Part shown: positions 37,200 to 46,035 of the stretch, piece after piece
How the letters are laid out: each line of letters opens with the position of its first letter
Numbering within the stretch: position 1 is the first letter of the stretch
From: Noviherbaspirillum humi
GTDB lineage: Bacteria; Pseudomonadota; Gammaproteobacteria; Burkholderiales; Burkholderiaceae_D
Length of the DNA: 64,000 bases
Assembly: GCF_900188095.1 (NCBI RefSeq)
Contig: NZ_FZOT01000010.1
Location: 62,001 to 126,000 of the forward strand
Direction: 5' to 3'
The notes under the pieces: generated by a model
The model's database searches: none
Seen by the model: only the letters and a program-made list of their open reading frames with translations
Told to the model about the DNA's origin: nothing
Program-made: the position numbers and the translations under genes

Positions 37200-38849
37200 A
37201 TGCCCTCGACGCCGTCCAGACTCGCTCTCGTCCTGATCTGCGCTTCGCTTTCAGCCTGTGGAGGCGGCGGCGGAGGCAGCAGCACGACCGCAGCCGACAC
37301 GGTACGGTCGGCGACGCCCAGCCCGACGCCCGCGCCGGCGCCAGCTCCTGCACCGGTTCCGGCGCCCGTGCCGGCGCCGACTCCAGCACCAGCGCCAGCG
37401 CCAACCCCGACGCCAGCACCAGCACCGACGCCAACCCCGACTCCATCACCGACGCTCAACGTCATCCAGCGTGAAAACGCGAAGACTGCGGCGCAGGGCG
37501 TGAGCAGCGACTGGTTCATCAGCGACGCGAACTACGCCAGCCAGCACGAGATCGAAGGCTATGCCTCGGCCACCAGCATCAATCGCGGCGAGTCGATCAA
37601 TCTGTACGTCAACACCGTCGATCCCAGCTACACCATCACCATCTATCGCATGGGCTGGTACGGAGGCGCCGGCGGCCGGCGGGTCGCCGGCCCGATCACG
37701 CGAAGCGGATCGCGCCAGCCCGCCTGTGCGCTCGACGCCAGCGTGCGTCTGGTGGAGTGCAACTGGACCAATCCCTACGTGCTTTCGGTCCCGCACAACA
37801 CCGCCGATCCGACCGACTGGGCCAGCGGCATCTATCTCGCCAAGCTCACCGGCTCCAGCGGCAAGCAGAGCTACATCATCTTCACCGTGCGCGACGACAA
37901 CCGCAGCACGGCGCTGCTGTTCCAGCAGAGCGTGACCACCTACGCCGCCTACAACTACTACGGCGGCTACAGCATCTACGGCGAGGGCAGTATCGGCGGC
38001 GTCGCCGCGTACAAGGTTTCCTTCAATCGGCCTTATCTCAACCTGCAGCGCCCGAGCAGCGGCAAGGGGGCCGGCGACTTCTTCAGCTGGGAAGCCAAGG
38101 CCCTGCGCTTCCTCGAGCGGGAAGGCTATGACCTCGCCTATGCCACCAACATCGACACCGAAACGCTGCCGATGAGCCTGCGTCAGCACAAGGCTTTTCT
38201 CTCGGTGGGCCACGACGAATACTGGACCCGCGGCATGCGCGATTCGATCGAGTCGGCCCGCAATGCCGGCGTGCACCTTGCCTTCCTTGGAGCCAACAAC
38301 GGCTACTGGCAGGTACGGCTGGAGCCCGGCCAGTTCGATGGTCGTCCGCGGCGCAACATGGTCGCCTACAAGTTCAGCGCGCCCAGCCTCGATCCGCAGT
38401 ACAACAGCAATCCCGCGGAAGCCACCTACCTGTTCCGCGGCGCGCCGGTGAACCGGCCGGAGGCATCGCTCATCGGCGTCATGTACGACTACAACTCGGT
38501 TGACCTCGACATGGTGATCTCCGACTGCACCAGCCTGGCCTGGATCTGCCGCCAGACCGGGCTGCAGGCCGGCTCGGTGCTGAAGGGATTGCTCGGCTAC
38601 GAAGTGGACCGGGTCGACGCCTCTTCGCCGGCCGGCATCACCGTCATCGCCGCCTCGCCCTACATGGTCGGCACCGAACGCCGCTATGCGAACATGACCT
38701 ACTACACCCATGGCAGCGGCGCCGGCGTGTTCGCCACCGGCTCCATGCAGTGGAACTGGGGCCTGGACGACTTCGGCGAGCGTGCCGACCGCGTGAATCC
38801 GGCGGTGCAGCAGATGACGCGCAATGTGCTGAACCGCTTCGTGAACTGA
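37200..38849 (+). CDS. lipoprotein with Pro-Ala-Thr linker and N,N-dimethylformamidase-like domain
   Basis: This 549-residue protein has a lipoprotein signal peptide ending in LSACGGGGGG (Cys20). Residues about 38-85 are an almost pure PA/PT/PV repeat linker. The rest (about 90-549) contains INLYVNTVDPSYTITIYRMGWYGG, then a Tyr-rich YNYYGGYSIYGEG stretch and FLSVGHDEYW and FLGANNGYWQVR, which resemble the large (beta) subunit C-terminal domain of N,N-dimethylformamidase. It is probably an outer-membrane-anchored protein with a domain held away from the membrane. Enzymatic activity is unproven. AAGGAAGGAT precedes the ATG. Confidence 0.8.
   Translation: MPSTPSRLALVLICASLSACGGGGGGSSTTAADTVRSATPSPTPAPAPAPAPVPAPVPAPTPAPAPAPTPTPAPAPTPTPTPSPTLNVIQRENAKTAAQGVSSDWFISDANYASQHEIEGYASATSINRGESINLYVNTVDPSYTITIYRMGWYGGAGGRRVAGPITRSGSRQPACALDASVRLVECNWTNPYVLSVPHNTADPTDWASGIYLAKLTGSSGKQSYIIFTVRDDNRSTALLFQQSVTTYAAYNYYGGYSIYGEGSIGGVAAYKVSFNRPYLNLQRPSSGKGAGDFFSWEAKALRFLEREGYDLAYATNIDTETLPMSLRQHKAFLSVGHDEYWTRGMRDSIESARNAGVHLAFLGANNGYWQVRLEPGQFDGRPRRNMVAYKFSAPSLDPQYNSNPAEATYLFRGAPVNRPEASLIGVMYDYNSVDLDMVISDCTSLAWICRQTGLQAGSVLKGLLGYEVDRVDASSPAGITVIAASPYMVGTERRYANMTYYTHGSGAGVFATGSMQWNWGLDDFGERADRVNPAVQQMTRNVLNRFVN
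37308..37455 (+). repeat. Pro-Ala/Pro-Thr coding tandem repeat
   Basis: Degenerate 6-bp and longer units encode alternating PA, PT and PV dipeptides. Segments such as ACGCCAACCCCGAC recur almost exactly, so unit number could vary by slippage. It is translated as the linker of the lipoprotein and is not a CRISPR array. Confidence 0.75.
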
Positions 38850-38984
38850 AGTCGCGGCAGAAATGAAGGAAGGAACGCCATGCATCGGAAAAAGCGTCCT
38901 TCCTTTCCTTCTCAAGAACGATTTTTCTGCCCCAAAAGGCCTCTTGCCCAAGCCATGCCTCGTTACCTTCCGATCTGACCGTTC

Positions 38985-39014
38985 CTGACAAGAAGCTGAC
39001 AAATCCCGTACAAT
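38985..39014 (+). promoter_or_regulatory. sigma-70-like promoter
   Basis: -35 CTGACA (38985-38990), an 18-bp spacer and -10 TACAAT (39009-39014). The start site would be near 39021, only about 7 nt before the terminator hairpin. Confidence 0.55.
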
Positions 39015-39027
39015 GACGTTCAGTTGC

Positions 39028-39055
39028 AAGCCGGCAAGCGCCGGCTTTTCCTTTT
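39028..39055 (+). terminator. intrinsic terminator hairpin
   Basis: An 8-bp stem (39028-39035 with 39040-39047), loop AAGC, followed by TTCCTTTTT. It lies just after a promoter-like box and 124 bp before the efflux operon, so it may be an attenuator or the end of a very short RNA. Confidence 0.75.
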
Positions 39056-39178
39056 TCCGGAAGGTTATATTTGATTTACTTCGGTTTTTCAGAAGTAAGC
39101 ATCAAAGAAACGGCGATTTTCCAGCGGTTTGCCCGATGTTAAATTTCCGACCTCCCTCGCAGACCTTGTCTAGAACAA

Positions 39179-40447
39179 ATGCCGAATAGTCAACACCTTG
39201 TCCGATCCCGGCCGTCATCCGCGCGCCGCTTGCTTTCCGCCTTCCTTGTCCTCCTCAGCCTGTGCTGCGCCCTGCCATCCCTCCATGCCGAGCCGGTCTA
39301 CACCCTGCAGCAGCTCGTCGACATGGCCATGCAGCAGCATCCGCGCCTGCAGGCTGCCCGCGAGCAGGTGAATGCCGCGCGTGCGGCGGTCGAAACGGCC
39401 AGGGCACTGCCCAAGCCGGAGGTGGAATGGAACGGCGGCCGCCAGCGGGCGAGGCTGCCGGGAGCGCCCGCCGGCAGCGTCCAGAGCCTGTCGCTGACGC
39501 AGCGCCTCGACCTGCCGCCGCAGCGCGCCGCGCGCATCGATGCCGCCGGCGCCTTCGTCACGGCGGAGCAGGCGCAGCTGCGTACCGTGGAGCGCGACCA
39601 GCTGCGCCGCATCAAGCTGCACTACCACGAGCTGCGCCGGCGCCAGGCGGAATTCGGCACCGCCGTCGAGGACATGCGCACCTCGGCCCAGATCCTGGAG
39701 CGGGTCACGGTGCGGGTGAATACCGGCGAGGCGCCGCGCTACGACGCCATCAAGGCCGATGCCGAATTCCTGAACGCGCAGAAATCGATGGAAGCCGCCC
39801 GGCTGCGGGTGGAAACCGCCCGCGCCCTGCTGCGCAATGCCGTCGGCGCCGACCTGCCGGCGCAGTTCGAGCTGGCCGCCGAAACGCCCGAGCTGCCGGA
39901 GCTGCCGCCGCTGGAAGCCTTGCAGCGGCAGGCGCTGGCGAACAATGCCGACCTGGCCCAGGTGCGGGCGCTGACGGCCCGCGCCCGCGAGCAGGTACGG
40001 CTGGAACGCAGCCTGCGCTTGCCGGCGGTGGCGGTGCGCGCCGGCTACGACCAGGACCCGGAAGTGCGCGGCTCCCGCGTCGGCCTGGTGGTGAGCATCC
40101 CGATCTGGGACCGGCGCCAGGGGCCGGTGGCCGAGGCAGGCGCCCAGCTGTCGCGCCTGCAATATGAGCAGAGCCAGAGCGAATTCGCGCTGCGGCAGAA
40201 CCTGGAAGCGGCCTACCGCCAGTATCAGATCAGCCGCAACCAGGTGGCGGCGCTGGAGTCCGGCATCCTGCGCCAGGCGGAGGAAGCGCTGCGCGTGGCC
40301 GAGGCCGCCTACCGCTTCGGCGAGCGCGGCATCCTGGATTACCTCGATGCGCAGCGGGTGTTCCGCAATGCACGCAATGAACTGATCGCGGCCCGCTACG
40401 AAGTCCAGGCGGCGATGGTCGACATCCAAACCCTGCATCAGGAATAA
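39179..40447 (+). CDS. TolC-family outer-membrane efflux protein (CzcC-like)
   Basis: This 422-residue outer-membrane factor has a signal peptide (LLSAFLVLLSLCCALPSLHA) and two OEP repeats of long amphipathic helices (TLQQLVDMAMQQHPRLQAAREQ, LEAAYRQYQISRNQVAALE, YRFGERGILDYLDAQRVFRNARN). It forms the trimeric exit duct of a heavy-metal RND pump. It is the first gene of a three-gene operon; only 4 bp separate it from the adaptor gene. No clear ribosome site is seen before the ATG at 39179. Confidence 0.93.
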   Translation: MPNSQHLVRSRPSSARRLLSAFLVLLSLCCALPSLHAEPVYTLQQLVDMAMQQHPRLQAAREQVNAARAAVETARALPKPEVEWNGGRQRARLPGAPAGSVQSLSLTQRLDLPPQRAARIDAAGAFVTAEQAQLRTVERDQLRRIKLHYHELRRRQAEFGTAVEDMRTSAQILERVTVRVNTGEAPRYDAIKADAEFLNAQKSMEAARLRVETARALLRNAVGADLPAQFELAAETPELPELPPLEALQRQALANNADLAQVRALTARAREQVRLERSLRLPAVAVRAGYDQDPEVRGSRVGLVVSIPIWDRRQGPVAEAGAQLSRLQYEQSQSEFALRQNLEAAYRQYQISRNQVAALESGILRQAEEALRVAEAAYRFGERGILDYLDAQRVFRNARNELIAARYEVQAAMVDIQTLHQE

Positions 40448-40451
40448 GAAC

Positions 40452-41645
40452 ATGACACGCTTCCCATTTTCCGCATCCCCGCGCCGTACCGTCTCCGCCT
40501 TGACGGCCCTGCTGATGTCCGCCTTTCTGCTCGCCGGCTGCGACGATGCCGGCCCCGGCGCTGCGCAAGCCGCGCCGGCCGCGAAGCCCGCCGCCGACCC
40601 GGCGCTGGTGAGCGCCACCGAGGAAATGATGCGCCAGATCGGCGTTTCGCCGGTCGGCAGCCTGCCCATCACCCAGACCTTGCGCATCGCCGGACGCATC
40701 GAATTCGACGAGCAGCGCATGGCCCGCATCGGCGCCAACGTCATCGGCCGCGTCACCGACCTGCATGCCACGCTGGGGCAGCCGGTGAAGGCTGGCGACC
40801 TGCTGGCGCAGCTGCACAGCACCGAGCTCGGCACGTCCCAGCTAGCGTATCTGCGCGCCCGCGCCCAGGCCGATCTGCACAAGCGCAATGTCGAGCGGGC
40901 GCAGTTGCTGCTCTCGGCCGGCGTGATCGGCGAAGCGGAACTGCAGAAGCGGCAGAGCGAGCTGGCGATCGCCGAGGCGGAGAAGCGGGCCGCTGCCGAC
41001 CAGCTCCGGGTGCAGGGCATGACGCCGCGCGCCATCGAAGCCATGGGCAAGAGCGGCGCCATCAACTCGGTATCCCAGGTCTTCGCCACCGCGCCGGGTG
41101 TAGTGGTGGAGCGCCGGCTGGCGCTCGGGCAGGTGATCCAGCCGGCCGACGCCCTGTTCACCATCGCCGACCTGTCGCATGTCTGGGCGGTGGCCCAGGT
41201 GCCCGAGCAGCAGATCAGCAAGGTGCAGGTCGGCCAGCGCGTGACCATCGAGGTGCCGGCGCTGGGCAATGAAAAGCTGGAAGGCAAGCTGGTTTATGTC
41301 GGCGACACCGTCGACCCGGAGCAGCGCACGGTCACCGTGCGCACCGAGCTGGCCAATCCCGAACGGCGCCTGAAGCCGGAGATGCTGGCCACCATGCTGA
41401 TCGAAAGCCGGCCGGAGCAGAAGCTGGCGGTGCCGGCCAGCGCGGTGCTGCGCGAGAACGACGAAGACCACGTGCTGCAGGACCAGGGCGAGCGCCGCTT
41501 CCGGCTGGTGAAGGTCAAGCTCGGGCCCGAGCATGCCGGCATGCGTCCGGTGGAATCGGGCCTGAAAGACGGCGACCGCATCGTCGCCGAGGGCGCCTTC
41601 CACCTGAACAATGAGCGCAAGCGCATGCAGATGGGCGAACAATAA
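40452..41645 (+). CDS. RND efflux periplasmic adaptor (CzcB-like membrane-fusion protein)
   Basis: This 397-residue adaptor has a lipoprotein signal with lipobox LLAGC (Cys near 31). It has a barrel-sandwich domain (IGANVIGRVTDLHATLGQPVKAGDLLAQL), a helical hairpin, a beta-barrel (VSQVFATAPGVVVERRLALGQVI) and a membrane-proximal domain. It links the inner-membrane pump to the outer duct. It lacks the His-rich N-terminus known in CzcB. AGGAATAAGAAC, overlapping the end of the upstream gene, precedes the ATG; it ends 18 bp before the pump gene. Confidence 0.93.
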   Translation: MTRFPFSASPRRTVSALTALLMSAFLLAGCDDAGPGAAQAAPAAKPAADPALVSATEEMMRQIGVSPVGSLPITQTLRIAGRIEFDEQRMARIGANVIGRVTDLHATLGQPVKAGDLLAQLHSTELGTSQLAYLRARAQADLHKRNVERAQLLLSAGVIGEAELQKRQSELAIAEAEKRAAADQLRVQGMTPRAIEAMGKSGAINSVSQVFATAPGVVVERRLALGQVIQPADALFTIADLSHVWAVAQVPEQQISKVQVGQRVTIEVPALGNEKLEGKLVYVGDTVDPEQRTVTVRTELANPERRLKPEMLATMLIESRPEQKLAVPASAVLRENDEDHVLQDQGERRFRLVKVKLGPEHAGMRPVESGLKDGDRIVAEGAFHLNNERKRMQMGEQ

Positions 41646-41663
41646 CCTCAGACCGGAACAGCC

Positions 41664-44600
41664 ATGATTGAATCCCTGATACGCGGCGCGCTGGCGCAGC
41701 GCCTGGTGGTGCTCGTCCTTGCCCTCATCCTCCTGGTGTTCGGGCTGCGCGCGGCGCAGAAGCTCTCGGTCGACGCCTTCCCTGATGTCACCAACGTCCA
41801 GGTGCAGATCGCCACCGAAGCCGCCGGCCGCTCGCCGGAGGAAGTGGAGCGCCTGGTGACGGCGCCGATCGAGATCGCCATGACCGGTCTGCCCGCCATG
41901 ACCGAGATCCGCTCGCTGAACAAGCCGGGCCTGTCGCTCATCACCCTGGTGTTCACCGACGAGACCGATGTCTATTTTGCGCGGCAGCTGGTGATGGAGC
42001 GGCTGATCGAGTCCCGCCAGCGTCTGCCGGAAGGCATCACGCCGGTACTCGGCCCGGTCTCAACCGGCCTCGGCGAGGTCTACCAGTACACCCTGGAACG
42101 CGCCGATGACGGCGAGCGCGCGCTGACGGTGGACGAACTGACCCGGCGCCGCAACATCCAGGATTGGGTGGTGCGGCCGCTGCTGCGCTCCATCCCGGGC
42201 GTGGCCGAGATCAATTCCCAGGGCGGCTATGTGAAGCAGTACCAGGTGCTGGTGAACCCGGACCGCCTGCGCCATTACGGCCTGTCGCTGCAGCAGGTAT
42301 ACCGCTCGCTGGCGCTGAACAACGCCAACTCCGGCGGCGGCGTGCTGCCGCAGTTCGCCGAACAGTACCTGATCCGCGGACTGGGCTTGATCAAGAGCCT
42401 GGACGACATCAAGGACATCGTCCTCAAGGAAAGCGGCGGCGTGCCGGTCACCGTCAAGGACGTGGCCCAGGTCGAGATCGGCCATGAGGTGCGGGCCGGC
42501 GCGCTGCTGAAGAACGGCGTGACGGAATCGGTCGGCGGCGTGGTGATGATGCTGCGGGGCGGCAATGCGAAGGAAGTGGTGTCGCGCATCCAGGAGCGGG
42601 TGGCCGAAATCAATGCCAAGGGCATGATTCCGGAAGACCTGAAGATCGTGCCGTATTACGACCGCTCGGAACTGGTGGACGCGGCGCTCGATACCGTCAC
42701 CAAGGTGCTGATCGAGGGCGTGGTGCTGGTGGTGATCGTGCTGTTCCTGTTTCTCGGTGATGTCCGCTCCTCGCTCGCGGTGGTGGGCACCCTGGTGCTG
42801 ACGCCGCTGGCGACCTTCATGGTGATGAACCATGTCGGCCTGTCGGCCAATCTCATGTCGCTCGGCGGCCTGGCGATCGCCATCGGCCTGATGGTGGACG
42901 GACCGGCGGTGGTGGTGGAGAACGCCCACGTGCATCTCGGCCAGCCGACCCTGAGCCGCAGCCGGGTGCGCATCATCCTCGGCGCGGTCAAGGAAGTGGC
43001 GACGCCGGTCATCTTCGGCATCAGCATCATCATCCTGGTGTTCCTGCCGCTGATGACGCTTACCGGCATCGAAGGCAAGATGTTCGCGCCGCTGGCCTAT
43101 ACCATCGCCATCGCGCTGTTCATTTCGCTGGTGCTGTCGCTGACGCTGACGCCGGTGCTGTCCTCCTACCTGCTGAAAGCCAAGCCGGGCGGCGGCGATC
43201 ACGACACGAAGCTGATCGCGATCCTGAAGAAGCCCTACCTGCGCCTGCTGTCGGCGGCGCTCGCCAATCCGAAGAAGACCATAGGCGGCGCGGTGGCGGC
43301 GTTTGCCGTCTCGCTCGCCCTCGTGCCGCTGCTCGGCACCGCCTTCATCCCCGAGATGAAGGAAGGCTCCATCGTGCCCGGCATCAACCGCGTGCCCAAC
43401 ATCTCGCTGGACGAATCCATCAAGATGGAGCAGCAGGCCATGGCGCTGGTGATGACGGTTCCGGGCGTGAAGTCGGCGGTGTCCGGCGTCGGCCGCGGCG
43501 AGTCGCCGGCCGACCCGCAGGCGCAGAACGAATCCACGCCCATCGTCAGCCTGAAGCCGCGCGACGAGTGGCCGGACGGCTGGAACCAGGACGACATCGC
43601 CGACGCCATCCGCAAGAAGCTGCTGCAGCTGCCGGGCGTGCAGATCGTGATGGCCCAACCGATCTCGGACAGGGTGGACGAGATGGTGACCGGGGTGCGC
43701 TCCGACGTCGCGGTGAAGGTGTTCGGCGAAGACCTGGACCTGCTGAAGAAGAAGGCGGACGAGATCGCCCGGGTGGCGCAAGGCGTGCGCGGCGCCTACG
43801 ACCTGCGGGTGGAGCAGATCGCCGGACAGCAATACCTGTCGATCGACATCAACCGCCAGGCCATCGCCCGGCTCGGCATCAATGTCGCCGACGTGCACGA
43901 CATCATCGAGACCGCCATCGGCGGCAAGGTGGCCACCGAGGTCTACGAGGGCACGCGCCGCTACAACGCGGTGGTGCGCATGCCGGAAGGCTTCCGCAAC
44001 AATCTCGAGGCGATCCGCAGCCAGCTGGTGACTACGCCCTCCGGCGCTTCGGCGACCCTGGGCAGCGTGGCCGACATCCGGGTGCACGACGGCCCGGCGC
44101 AGATTTCGCGCGAGGCGGCGCAACGGCGCATCGTGGTCGGCGTCAACGTGCGCGAGCGCGACCTCGGCGGCTTCGTGGCGGAGCTGCAGCAGGCGGTGGG
44201 CCAGAAGGTGCAGCTGCCGGAAGGCTACCGACTGGAGTGGGGCGGCCAGTTCCAGAACATGGAGCGGGCGCTCGGCCACCTCGGCGTGATCGTGCCGGTG
44301 ACCGTCGGCGCCATCCTGTTCCTGCTGTTCCTGCTGTTCGGCTCCATCAAGCTGGCGTCGCTGATCATCATGGTGCTGCCCTTCGCCTCCATCGGCGGCA
44401 TCGTCGGCCTGTTCGTCGCCGGGGAGTATTTATCCATTCCCGCCTCGGTCGGCTTCATCGCGCTGTGGGGCATCGCGGTGCTCAATGGCGTGGTGCTGGT
44501 GACCTGCATCCGCACCCTGCGCCGCGACGGCGTGCCGCTGCGGGAGGCGGTGCGGCAGGGTGCCGTCTCGCGCTTCCGGCCGGTGATGATGACCGCCACC

Positions 44601-44828
44601 GTCGCCATGCTCGGCCTGATTCCCTTCCTGTTCTCCACGGGTCCGGGCTCGGAAGTGCAGCGGCCGCTGGCCATCGTGGTGATCGGCGGGCTGGTGTCTT
44701 CCACCTTGCTGACCCTGGTGGTGGTGCCGGCGCTGTACCGGTGGTTCGATGACGTCCGCACCCCGGACCCGGAAACGCCGCCGGTCCCGCCGCCGCAGCG
44801 CAGCGCCTCTTCGGCGAACGCGGCCTGA
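41664..44828 (+). CDS. heavy-metal-type RND efflux pump (CzcA/CusA family)
   Basis: This 1054-residue proton-driven inner-membrane pump has 12 membrane segments in two sets and two large periplasmic loops. The TM4 signature reads GLAIAIGLMVDGPAVVVEN. CzcA proper has DFGxIVDGAVVIVEN there, so the first acidic residue (Asp of DFG) is replaced, as in HME5-type pumps whose metals are unsettled. N-terminal MIESLIRGALAQRLVVLVLALILL is typical of HME-RND proteins. A metal such as Ni, Co, Zn or Cu is likely, but none can be chosen. No two-component regulator gene is adjacent. Confidence 0.93.
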   Translation: MIESLIRGALAQRLVVLVLALILLVFGLRAAQKLSVDAFPDVTNVQVQIATEAAGRSPEEVERLVTAPIEIAMTGLPAMTEIRSLNKPGLSLITLVFTDETDVYFARQLVMERLIESRQRLPEGITPVLGPVSTGLGEVYQYTLERADDGERALTVDELTRRRNIQDWVVRPLLRSIPGVAEINSQGGYVKQYQVLVNPDRLRHYGLSLQQVYRSLALNNANSGGGVLPQFAEQYLIRGLGLIKSLDDIKDIVLKESGGVPVTVKDVAQVEIGHEVRAGALLKNGVTESVGGVVMMLRGGNAKEVVSRIQERVAEINAKGMIPEDLKIVPYYDRSELVDAALDTVTKVLIEGVVLVVIVLFLFLGDVRSSLAVVGTLVLTPLATFMVMNHVGLSANLMSLGGLAIAIGLMVDGPAVVVENAHVHLGQPTLSRSRVRIILGAVKEVATPVIFGISIIILVFLPLMTLTGIEGKMFAPLAYTIAIALFISLVLSLTLTPVLSSYLLKAKPGGGDHDTKLIAILKKPYLRLLSAALANPKKTIGGAVAAFAVSLALVPLLGTAFIPEMKEGSIVPGINRVPNISLDESIKMEQQAMALVMTVPGVKSAVSGVGRGESPADPQAQNESTPIVSLKPRDEWPDGWNQDDIADAIRKKLLQLPGVQIVMAQPISDRVDEMVTGVRSDVAVKVFGEDLDLLKKKADEIARVAQGVRGAYDLRVEQIAGQQYLSIDINRQAIARLGINVADVHDIIETAIGGKVATEVYEGTRRYNAVVRMPEGFRNNLEAIRSQLVTTPSGASATLGSVADIRVHDGPAQISREAAQRRIVVGVNVRERDLGGFVAELQQAVGQKVQLPEGYRLEWGGQFQNMERALGHLGVIVPVTVGAILFLLFLLFGSIKLASLIIMVLPFASIGGIVGLFVAGEYLSIPASVGFIALWGIAVLNGVVLVTCIRTLRRDGVPLREAVRQGAVSRFRPVMMTATVAMLGLIPFLFSTGPGSEVQRPLAIVVIGGLVSSTLLTLVVVPALYRWFDDVRTPDPETPPVPPPQRSASSANAA

Positions 44829-44829
44829 C

Positions 44830-44858
44830 GCGGCGCCGGCCGAACCAGGCCGCGCCGC
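44830..44858. terminator. hairpin between convergent genes
   Basis: An 11-bp GC stem with one bulged C (44830-44841 with 44848-44858) and a 6-nt loop, directly after the pump gene and before the end of the leftward GGDEF gene. No T-run. Confidence 0.5.
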
Positions 44859-44873
44859 CTTCCCGGAAGCCGC

Positions 44874-45854
44874 TCAGGCGGCGCAGTCAGCCTTGCGCCC
44901 GGCCTTGTCGCGGTACATCGAGGCGTCCGCCGCATGCAGCGCTTCGTTCAGGCTGCCATGCGCAAGGCGCGAGGCGTAGCCAATCGAGGCCTTGATGCCG
45001 GCGCGGCGGAAGGCTTGCCGGATGCGCTCATGCATCAGCGGCCCTTGCTCGCGCGTGGCGCCGCGCACGAATACCGCGAACTCGTCCCCGCCGATGCGCG
45101 CCACCATGTCCTCTTCCCGCGTGGCTTGCACCAATTCCCGCGCGGCGCTGACGATATAGCGGTCGCCTTCGCGGTGCCCGAGCGTGTCGTTGCGCTGCTT
45201 CAGTCCGTCCAGGTCGATCACCATCACCAGCGCGTTCTCGCTGAGGCGGTTCAAGGCCTCTTCTTCTTCCCGCATCAGCGCCTCCCAGCCATGGCGGTTG
45301 GCGACGCCGGTCAGCGCGTCGGTCTCGGCCAGCAGGCGCAGCCGCGCCTCCGACTGGCGCGCCCGCTCGTTCTGCATCCATACCGAGAGCAGGGTGCTCA
45401 TGGTGCGCGTCAGCGACTGGATCAATTCTCGCTGCGCTGTTGAAAAATCGGGCTTCGCTTCCGGATCCACGCCGCAGAGCGTGCCGAGCAGCGTGCCGTC
45501 GTCGGCGGTGAGCGGCTGCCCGACATAGGCGCCGATGCGCATCGCCCGGCCGATCGGCGCCTCGCGGTAGGCGGCAACCGCCTGCGCGTCGGCGGCGAAG
45601 CGCGGCCCCAGGCCTTGCATCATGCGCGAACAGAAACTGTCCGACCAGCGCAGCACCATCCCACGGGCGATTTCCCGCTGTTCGCCGCCGGCGTGCAGGA
45701 TGCTCCAGTCGTCACCGCTCAATCGGGTGACCATCCAGTGCTTCATGGGAGCGATCAGCGACAGGCATCTGACCAGTGCGTCGAGCGATTCTTCCAGCGT
45801 GGCGAAAGGCTTGTTGGAAACAGGTGTGGCGGCAAGGGGCGAGGCGGCATCCAT
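44874..45854 (-). CDS. GAF-GGDEF diguanylate cyclase
   Basis: This 326-residue cytoplasmic protein has an N-terminal GAF domain (about 20-160, GTLLGTLCGVDPEAKPDFS) and a GGDEF domain (about 175-320) with an intact active site, RIGGDEF. An RxxD inhibitory site (REED) lies five residues before GGDEF, so c-di-GMP feedback is expected. LAETDALTGVANRHGW is the domain start motif. It should make c-di-GMP in response to a small ligand or redox state sensed by GAF. Start 45854 is chosen by domain fit; no Shine-Dalgarno is seen. Confidence 0.92.
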   Translation of the reverse strand: MDAASPLAATPVSNKPFATLEESLDALVRCLSLIAPMKHWMVTRLSGDDWSILHAGGEQREIARGMVLRWSDSFCSRMMQGLGPRFAADAQAVAAYREAPIGRAMRIGAYVGQPLTADDGTLLGTLCGVDPEAKPDFSTAQRELIQSLTRTMSTLLSVWMQNERARQSEARLRLLAETDALTGVANRHGWEALMREEEEALNRLSENALVMVIDLDGLKQRNDTLGHREGDRYIVSAARELVQATREEDMVARIGGDEFAVFVRGATREQGPLMHERIRQAFRRAGIKASIGYASRLAHGSLNEALHAADASMYRDKAGRKADCAA

Positions 45855-45876
45855 GTGGCGTGGCGGGTGGTTGCGG

Positions 45877-45908
45877 GGCGTGCCGGCGCGGATTCCCGCC
45901 GGCACGCC
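45877..45908. repeat. 12-bp perfect inverted repeat upstream of the GGDEF gene
   Basis: Arms 45877-45888 and 45897-45908 match exactly around CGGATTCC. The T-run lies before the stem on the leftward strand, not after it, so it is not a standard terminator for the upstream SYLF gene. Confidence 0.65.
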
Positions 45909-46035
45909 AAAAGTATTTCAAATCCCCGCAGGCCGGTATGTCGCGGCTACCCGGAAGCTGCTGTCCTTCTTGATCGACAGCCTGTAGTGGAACCCCGACA
46001 TGCGGCTTGCCGGCCTGCCGCCGCCCGCCGCGGCG

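Larger units (their letters stand above)
38850..39178. other. 329-bp region before the efflux operon
   Basis: There is no gene. It contains a promoter-like sequence, a strong terminator hairpin and a second hairpin (listed separately). An imperfect stem (GGAAGGAACGC with GCGTCCTTCC, near 38871-38905) may terminate the upstream lipoprotein gene. Confidence 0.5.

Noticed and set aside
37308-37455. Repeat array that might be taken for a CRISPR
   Set aside because: The units are short, degenerate and in frame with a proline-rich linker; there are no spacers and no cas genes.
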